From NCBI GenBank assembly GCA_916048095.2, contig OU696583.1, positions 978,501-1,042,500 of the forward strand: DNA of 64,000 nucleotides, given 5' to 3'. The notes beneath the pieces were generated by a model. It had not been told where the DNA came from. It saw nothing but the letters and a program-made list of their open reading frames with translations, and searched no databases. Below are positions 57,615 through 64,000 of the stretch, piece after piece. Positions within the stretch are counted from its first letter, which is position 1. The number at the start of each line of letters is the position of its first letter. Source of the DNA: Sacculina carcini. Taxonomy: Eukaryota; Arthropoda; Thecostraca; Sacculinidae. Position numbers and translations under genes: made by a program.

Positions 57615-58956
57615 GAGGCTGCGCCAGGGTTTCCAGCATACTCACTGTGCATGTGTCCCATTTGATAGCTGCGTCCTGGTGACATGTGAAAATTACCGCC
57701 CACCTGCAACAAACACAACAACACTGCAACAATAAAAACAACAACACTGCAACAATAACAACAACAATAACAACAACAATGCAACAATAACAACAACATT
57801 GCAACAAACACAACAACACTGCAACAATAACAACAACAACACTGCAACAATAACAACAACAATAACAACAACAATGCAACAATAACAACAACATTGCAAC
57901 AAACACAACAACACTGCAACAATAACAACAACAACACTGCAACAATAACAACAACAATAACAACAACAATGCAACAATAACAACAACATTGCAACAATAA
58001 CAACAACATTGCAACAAACTCAACAACACTGCAACAATAACAACAAACACAACAACATTGCAACAATAACAACAACATTGCAACAATAACAACAACACTG
58101 CAACAAACACAACACTGCAACAAATATAACAACATTGCAACAAACACAACACTGCAACAAATACAACAACACTGCAACAAACACAACACTGCAACAAATA
58201 TAACAACACTGCAACAAATATAACAACACTGCAACAAATACAACACTGCAACAATCACGCTGATCTGACGTAACAATTCAAACAAACATATGCAGCAAAA
58301 TTAATACACACACACACACACACACACACGAAACAGAAACATCCACACGCAAGAAACACACACACACATACACATATGTGAGTGTTTTCACATGAAATTG
58401 TCACGAATACAAACTGGATATGAAGGAAGTATTTTTATTGCCTGTCGCATGGGAACACTTGATACAAAATAGACATGAAAAAAAACACACACACACATAC
58501 TTGTACAATGCAACACCGACGATGTGAAAATGAGACAAGGAAAAAAACATACACACACACACACATGACTGGTATGAACACTTCTCACACAATCAATTCA
58601 TTCACTACACGATCACAACAAGCTCCTTCAAAAACACCCACCGGACATACACAAATCAGAAAACACACTCACACGAGAAAACAAGGTGCATCTGGCCAGG
58701 TTGAGATGCGGTCATCATCCTGCCCTTCTGTCATATCAGAAAAGGTTGAATGACTCAATCGATGACACCTGTCCAGATTGCAATTCAGCGCCACACACCA
58801 TCACACACACATCATGCAACACTGCAGAGCACACACAACTCAGACGCCAACACAAAATCAATTCAGTCAGGGACCTGTGGAACAACCCGGTCGGTGCCGT
58901 GTCTTTCCTCAGGAGCTCGAGGTTGCTCGGCCAGACAACCTGAGGAACAACAACAA

Positions 58957-58988
<32 letters not shown>

Positions 58989-60601
58989 CTACTCACCCGG
59001 CTGACTTCGAGAAAACCGTACACCTGGCAGCCCTCGTTGAGAGCGTTCAAGTGTTGCTCGTCGACGCTGATACTCTGACACTGAGTGATGCCAGATGGAC
59101 TGGGCATGGCCCAGTTGCGCTTGCGATATGCGTTGCGCACGTCCGAACACGTGTTGCAGCATCTGGCAACACTCGCAAAAACGCGCGTCACATGAACAAA
59201 TGCTGTGATTGACCTTTTTCAGTCACGGAACAAACCATTATACACTCGCAGAAGGAACATATCGAATTTAACTAATGAAACTATATAGACTCCGTACATT
59301 TGAAGCATTTTACAAAAATAATCAGGACAGGCCGTATAGTCCCCCAAAAAGAGGACATATCCAGGAAGAAGATCACATATAGATCACGTCAGGATCTACG
59401 AAACATGAAGGACTAAACTCCAAATGTTCATGGTCAGGATTTTCGGAGGGGGGAGCTTGACACATTTTTGGGGGGGAATTCAGCTCCCCCCAAGACCACC
59501 TTAACGCCGCCCCTGGTGTATATGATATTTAACATGAACACCAACGCCATATATTGGCCAACTGTATAAATGGGCGTCTATGAGAAGTATGAGAACAGTT
59601 TCCTAGTATCGCGGTCGTCCTTACCCATTTGTTAATTTTTATATTTTAAATTGTTCAATACATATTGATTAGTTAGTTGATATTATTTCAATACTCAGTA
59701 TTTTCCCGTGTATAATGGATCTGTGCCTTCTTGTTCTCAAATACTTACAGTCCTCATAACATTATTGGGACGTGTCTGACAAACACTTGCGCCTTTGAGA
59801 CATATGCTACAGGCGTAGTATCAAATGCCATATAAACCAGACTATAATATAACATAAAATAAAATAATAATATATATTTATAAATAATATAATAATCTAA
59901 ATAAATAACAAATTAATAATAACAATAAATAATATAAATCGTACAAATAATGTATAAATACATAATATAAAGATTATATTATAATAATATATTATAATTC
60001 TGCAGCCTTTATTTCAAATAAACAAGAGACACCTGGACAAATTTGCACAGAGGTTCCCGAGAACTCGAGCTAGACAACAAAGCTTGAGCGTAAGAGGAGT
60101 AACCGTGTGGAATGGAATACAAAAATGCGTCAAACAAAGTAGGACATTGAAGACATTTAAAAAGAAATTCATTGAAGGGATGAATCAAGATAAATGTAAA
60201 TAATCAGTGATGCTTCGACGTGTCGAGAGAAGATCGACTGATTCAGCAGTGTGCCTATATAGGTTGTAATTATTTCTATCTTGTTACGATGTTACTCTCT
60301 TTTTGTACGTTGTCTTTATTCATTGTAAAGGGCCCACATGAAAAAAAGCGCATGCTTATGTTGGTCCCTGTCACAACGATTGTGTGAACTATATGTTGGT
60401 GACAAATACATGATATGATATGAAATCAAAGATAACTCGAACATGTGCATGCACGTGTCGTAGTTTGAGTCGTGGCTCACTTGATAGACTCTGACTCGGC
60501 TCCATAGCAACTGCCACACACAGGCCCGTCAGAGGAGGAAGCAGCCGCCGCCGCCGGCGTTGTTGAGCTGCTGTTGACACGTGTCTTCCGATGCACGCTA
60601 C

Positions 60602-60633
<32 letters not shown>

Positions 60634-62084
60634 CTCATTTATTAAAGCATTAATAAAGCGCAATTCACACACAATATCTCCATTGCGCTGATATAAACAT
60701 TGCACACACACAACATACAATCATTCAAGTACAATCACATGCATATTCAAATATATGTTTGGCATTGAGAAAACATAATACAACACACACACACACACTC
60801 GTAGCAACAACAACAACAGTGATATTAAAACGCGCATGAAACAACAACATCGTCCCATCCTTTCAGCAGTACGGGCTTCAATACAGTGGCGGTGCCAGGA
60901 TTATTTGCGGTGAGAGGCTGAGGAAGGGGATTGAAGAAAATGATGTGGGGCTTGGTGAAACATGAAGAACTACACTCAAAATGTTCAAGGTCAGTATTTG
61001 GGGGGGGGGCTTCACATATTTTAGGCAGGGGGTTCAGCCCCCCGCTTGGCGCCGTCACTGAAAAACACAGAGCCAAGCCAGTCGGACGTGGCGCGCGAGA
61101 AAGTTCACCTTCGTCACGCTGCGGGTCCTCGAGAGGTTGGCCGCTGAGGTCCAGCCTGCGCTTGAAGACGTTGCGCTGAACATCCACCTGAATCTCTCCG
61201 GACGTATCCATCAGGTCAACGGAAATGTCTGCCAGTAGCATACAGCATCATCCAACAAGAAATTCAGCACAAGTTTAATGTTCAAGTTCAAGTGAAGGCA
61301 CAAGTTCAAGTGAAATTTAGCACAGGTAGTTAAACAAGTTTACACAGTGACAAATGCAAACACACCGTATAAATATATATCCTGTATAAAATATACTGTT
61401 ATGGAAATATACTCTTCATAAAATATACTCTATAAAATATACTGTTTATGGAAATATACTTTTCAAAAAAATACTCTGAATGGAAATAAAATCTGTATAA
61501 AAATACACTGCTTATGAAATATACTCAGCATAAACATATACTCTGTTTAAAAATATACTCGAAAATATACCAGCATACTACTGACACTTGCAGCCGATTT
61601 TATGGAAGACAACATCGATGTTAATGCGCAACTTCTCGCCGCGAGTTGTGTCCACCACTAATTCCTCGTCCACCTCAGCCGCCATGAACGACACAAGTTC
61701 CGACACGACCAGCACTATGACCAACACAGCGCTCAGAATCGCCACTGACATGAAAACAAAATCGTATATAACACACTGCGATTATAGCACCAGCATGCAT
61801 GCCCGCTGAAAACACAATAGCTTGCGCCACCGACAAACTCATAACAGCTTCAAATTTCATTAACATTCGAAATAAATTCCCCAACATATTGTTGTTGTTG
61901 TTATTGGTTACTGCATATAGCACAGGTTAGGCTCAGATGCAGGGCCAACATATAAAAATATCAAGTACAAATTTCCTAATCGCTCACCCAGGCCTCCGCC
62001 AAAAGTCTTGATTCGAAAATCTTCGAGTGGTTTCGGATATGCATCCAAGGACTTCAATTTGTCCAGGAGAAACTTGACGTTCAT
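54423..62084 (-). CDS. ERGIC3: ERGIC3, complete ten-exon gene (ER-Golgi intermediate compartment protein 3)
   Basis: Minus-strand exons: 61988-62084, 61586-61744, 61109-61228, 60481-60601, 58997-59162, 57646-57703, 56997-57125, 56629-56735, 55824-55918, 54423-54558. All introns are GT-AG, all phases join, and the total is 1,188 bases (395 residues plus stop; human is about 383). The start ATG heads LLDKLKSLDAYPKPLEDFRI, matching the family N-terminus. Two membrane segments are visible (about 34-54 and 356-378), with a luminal domain between. The luminal part holds the conserved cysteines (CGSCYGAESESIK, CCNTCSDV, EGCQVYGFLEVS), HDIQPFSVDEFDLSH, YFVKIVPTMW and FLVYEFAPVMVKYSEK; the C-terminus is ARAIRRKIDLGKQG. 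ERGIC3 cycles between ER and Golgi as a COPII-vesicle cargo receptor related to yeast Erv46. Residues about 130-152 are a Ser/Ala-rich extension. Introns are full of repeats. A CAG before the ATG (about 62,090) suggests a 5' UTR intron. Confidence 0.95.
54768..55075. mobile_element. hAT-type MITE in ERGIC3 intron 9 (R2)
   Basis: Same 308-bp element and CTCTATAC flanks as 32158-32465 in R1. Confidence 0.85.
55921..56350. repeat. Minisatellite built from the exon 9 acceptor sequence, ERGIC3 intron 8
   Basis: About ten units of 35-45 bp, each containing CTCTAGAAATAAACCC, CTCTAGTAATAAACCC or CTCTCGAAATACACCC plus CACACAAACATACACAAATA. On the minus strand a unit reads GGGTTTATTTCTAGAGT, nearly the true exon 9 acceptor GGGTTTATTTCCAG|AGT at 55,919-55,930. 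The R1 version (33,447-33,660) has about five units. Confidence 0.85.
56399..56549. mobile_element. Decayed CAGTGGCGGC-family MITE in ERGIC3 intron 8 (R2)
   Basis: Counterpart of 33718-33866, ending CCTTGGTGCCGCCACTG 80 bp from exon 8. Confidence 0.6.
57709..58255. repeat. CAACAA/GCAACAATAA minisatellite, ERGIC3 intron 5
   Basis: Roughly 550 bp of irregular ACAACAACA and TGCAACAATAACAACAAC units, with higher-order repeats of about 110 bp (for example near 57,785 and 57,895). It begins only six bases upstream of the exon 6 acceptor. Cys/Val/Leu-rich minus-strand frames here come from the repeat. Confidence 0.9.
58680..58943 (+). pseudogene. C-terminal tail of a LINE ORF2 (RNase H-type end) in ERGIC3 intron 5
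   Basis: An open frame reading HLARLRCGHHPALLSYQKRL, a Cys-rich segment (DTCPDC...TSC), then VRDLWNNPVGAVSFLR. This is the zinc-finger-like tail at the end of ORF2 proteins of I/R1-type LINEs that carry an RNase H. It is cut on its left and followed by a (CAA)n tract next to ERGIC3 exon 5. Only the 3' end of the element is present. Confidence 0.7.
59163..60000. other. ERGIC3 intron 4, gene-free part
   Basis: Contains a decayed CAGTGGCGGC-family MITE (about 59,395-59,515, with GGGGGGAGCTTGACACATTT) and a strongly AT-rich stretch at 59,840-60,000. No coding signal. Confidence 0.6.
60002..60202 (+). pseudogene. LINE reverse-transcriptase C-terminal fragment in ERGIC3 intron 4
   Basis: A 66-codon open frame ending in TAA at 60,200-60,202, with SLSVRGVTVWNGIQKCVK and TLKTFKKKFIEG. 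The VRG-(x)-WN...S...FK pattern is the end of CR1/Jockey-type ORF2 proteins. It lies antisense to ERGIC3. Confidence 0.7.
60884..61060. mobile_element. CAGTGGCGGC-family MITE in ERGIC3 intron 3
   Basis: A 177-bp copy with both ends: starts CAGTGGCGGTGCCAGG and ends TTGGCGCCGTCACTG. It lies 49 bp from the exon 3 donor. No clear target duplication. Confidence 0.75.
61365..61570. repeat. ATATACTC minisatellite, ERGIC3 intron 2
   Basis: Eight or nine units of about 22-28 bp of the form TATAAAATATACTCTG with variants GGAAATATACTC, ending 16 bp from the exon 2 donor. Confidence 0.8.
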
Positions 62085-62969
62085 TGTCCTGCACACCACA
62101 AATGAAATATCAAAACATGTATCTGATATTGTAGCTTGATTAACGTTTCTGTGAAGTAGATGCCCACAACGAAGCGCAGTTCACAACCAAATCACAACTT
62201 TCGCCAACTGTTAAAGTACATTAAAAATACAATGATGAATAAAATCAGGTGGCGAAGGATGTGTTGCATGCTTAAGTATCGATTTTGAATGCGATATCAA
62301 AAACTCTGGTATAATTATGACCCGACATACTCGAAAGCTATAAAACTAGTGTAAATTTCAGCGTAGAATGCCGTGACCTAGGGAAGTAGGCGGAAGCGGA
62401 AAACTCCTTGGTGCCGATCAAATCAATCAGCTACAACGTGGAATATGCGGCTGACGTTGATTACACCTTGTAAGCTTGTAACAGACTCGTCATATTCGCT
62501 AACAATATTTCATTTGCACAATGTCAGCGATCACGGCATCCAACAGGCGAAATTGAATTCGGCTAATAATTTCCTATGGTATCGTTTATTGCTTAAAATA
62601 TTTTCATGTGTGGTGATTTTGCCAATTGTTTGTATGGTGCAATAATGCAATCATGCTGATGTGTTCTTGCTATCTACGACAACAAGCTTTCACGCCTTTA
62701 TAATTCATAACAATAACGACCTGCCACTTTATGTACAATTTGTGTCTACATTTTTCCACATGTGGGATTTAACGATATATTCCTATTTGCAAGTGGAATG
62801 GGAATATATGGAATGAAGTGCTCCAGCTCTATACTATATTTTATATACTGTTATATGTTATATACTGTTATATGTTATATACTGTTATATGTTATATACT
62901 GTTATATGTTATATACTGTTATATATTATATACTGTTATATGCTATATACTTATGTGCTATATTTACAG
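62085..62969. promoter_or_regulatory. Head-to-head intergenic region between ERGIC3 and NAA35
   Basis: Start codons of the two divergent genes are 901 bp apart, and both coding exons appear to be preceded by a 5' UTR acceptor, so the region should hold both promoters and first untranslated exons. A TATA-like CTATAAAACTA is at about 62,339. No CpG-rich island is apparent. A 17-bp minisatellite occupies the NAA35 side. Confidence 0.5.
62834..62945. repeat. 17-bp AT-rich minisatellite before the NAA35 exon
   Basis: About six or seven tandem units of TTATATACTGTTATATG, ending some 20 bp before the acceptor TATTTACAG at 62,961-62,969. Confidence 0.9.
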
Positions 62970-62984
62970 GTATCAACTGCAGTC

Positions 62985-63084
62985 ATGGCGGTGGATGTAA
63001 CGGACCCGGAATGCACACCAGAAGCGGATGAGGCGCAGTACAACTGGATCGACGTCACGCAGGAGTTTCTCGGCGCTTGCCATG
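62985..63084 (+). CDS. NAA35: NAA35 (NatC auxiliary subunit), first coding exon
   Basis: An exon bounded by an acceptor at 62,969 (TTTACAG) and a donor at 63,085 (GTAAAC). The ATG at 62985 starts 33 codons plus one base, with YNWIDVTQEFLGAC near the end, closely matching the N-terminal block TNWVDITQDFEEAC of human NAA35 (Mak10 homologue). NAA35 anchors the NatC complex, which acetylates N-termini such as Met-Leu and Met-Phe during translation. The next exon should begin beyond the window or in sequence I could not match. The identification rests on one short block but a distinctive one. Confidence 0.75.
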
Positions 63085-63765
63085 GTAAACACATTACAAT
63101 CATAATCCTACCTTCGTAATCATACCATAATCAAACCTTATCACGTTCTGTATTGGTACGCTGTATATTCTCAGATAAATGTTGTTGTCTGCCTAGGAAA
63201 CTTCGCGTGTGCCTGCACGTGACTATAATGCATTGACAGATTTTAACAAATTTACACATCTGCTACAACAACAACAAGCGTGTATTTGATATAGCGCACT
63301 AATCAACAAAGGCACGATAAACATGAGATAAATAGATACAAGAGCAGTAATTACATCAAAACGGGAGCTCAAAAAGAAGAAAACAATAGCTAGCAAGGAC
63401 AAAAATAAACAAGAAGATAAAGAAGATAAACAAGAAGATATAGGGAAGATAAACACCGAGTTATTTTATGCTGAAAAAATGAAAAAAGAAGCTGTTGAGA
63501 AGCAAGGGCTATTGGCTCACTTTTATTGTTGGTTTAATACAAAATACAAATTCATTAATCAATGCATTATTCAGTCTTGCTTTTCAGCTAGCTAAATCAA
63601 CTTTTGAGTATTGTTTTATCTTAATTTTTTTCTTTTTATTCTGTTTATCTTTATTCTTTTGTGTTTTTTGCGAATACGTTTTCGAGTGATTGCTTGTGTA
63701 TTCTGTATTTTATCCTGGAATTTGTCTTGTAGATTTTCTCTCTTGATGTGTGTGTGTGTGTGTTC
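63085..63765. other. Gene-free stretch downstream of the NAA35 exon (intron 1)
   Basis: No exon recognised. A block at about 63,281-63,350 repeats sequence from 12,113-12,185. The following Lys-rich stretch (63,365-63,480) is low-complexity. Confidence 0.55.
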
Positions 63766-64000
63766 TTACCGAGCTGTTCGCACAGGAATGAGTGAGAAAC
63801 TCGTGTCTCCTGCCTTCCAGAGATCATGATTTTCTTTGAATTTACTTGTTGTTGGCTGTCCTATTGTATTTTGCGGTATTCTATTCCAAATATCTATACT
63901 ACGTTGAGGGAAACTGTACTTCTTTATATATTTTTTGCCTCTATTTTTTTGAAGACTTAGAGCATGTAAACGTGTGGAACTAGTCGGCTGGAACAGACTG
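63766..64000 (-). pseudogene. LINE ORF2 C-terminal fragment (CR1/L2-like), running off the window
   Basis: An open minus-strand frame from the window edge to TAA at 63766-63768, with RGKKYIKKYSFPQRSIDIWN and RIPQNTIGQPTTSKFKE, the FPQRSIDIWNxxP pattern at the end of CR1/L2-type reverse transcriptases. It lies antisense within the NAA35 intron. Confidence 0.75.

Larger units (their letters stand above)
39742..57617. repeat. Tandem segmental duplication, unit R2
   Basis: Second copy of the unit described at 15,191-39,103, in direct orientation. It lacks the solo LTR, Tc1 element and Helitron of R1, and carries its own 954-bp insertion at 43,242. At its right end it continues without a break into the complete ERGIC3 gene, so R2 appears to be the ancestral location for the ERGIC3 side. 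Confidence 0.88.

Overview
The window is eukaryotic and almost certainly from an invertebrate animal. It carries spliced metazoan housekeeping genes (ERGIC3, NAA35 and a Ro60/TROVE gene), very abundant (CA)n microsatellites, and many metazoan transposon families (L2/CR1-like and Jockey-like LINEs, Ty3 LTR elements, Tc1/mariner, hAT and Helitron). There are no bacterial features. I cannot name the taxon; a short CCTAA/TTAGG array inside a transposon is only a weak arthropod-like hint.

Layout. 1-12.7 kb is a transposon mosaic: a LINE fragment, a 1.8 kb (CA)n tract, a Jockey-like LINE, a stray segment carrying ERGIC3 exon 7, and a tandem pair of CsRn1-like Ty3 elements sharing one LTR. 12.7-15.2 kb is a TIR element with a TA target duplication. 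From 15.2 kb two tandem units (R1 about 15.2-39.1 kb, R2 about 39.7-57.6 kb) repeat the same order: decayed TIR element, Ty3 element B, Ro60-like gene, inverted copy of the Ro60 3' half, Ty3 element C, hAT-type MITEs, then ERGIC3 exons on the minus strand. Over about 11 kb (21.6-32.8 kb against 44.2-55.4 kb, constant offset 22,610) the units differ at only a handful of positions; outside that core they diverge more. R1 holds only ERGIC3 exons 7-10. R2 runs into the complete ten-exon ERGIC3 gene, followed head-to-head by the first coding exon of NAA35.

Insertions present in one unit only (solo LTR at 15.7 kb, Tc1 element at 17.5 kb, Helitron at 34.6 kb, 954-bp TIR element at 43.2 kb) have clean empty sites in the paralogous sequence, so termini and target duplications can be read directly.

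Most notable are: the Ro60-like gene, whose von Willebrand domain lacks its metal-site residues and which sits between two LTR elements; the 879-bp near-perfect inverted repeat of its own 3' half immediately downstream, which would fold into a long hairpin RNA on read-through; and four intact copies of ERGIC3 exon 7, three of them away from the complete gene. All homology statements are from reading the sequence and recalling family motifs; no search was run. Haplotype duplication or fold-back misassembly is a live alternative for the large repeats.
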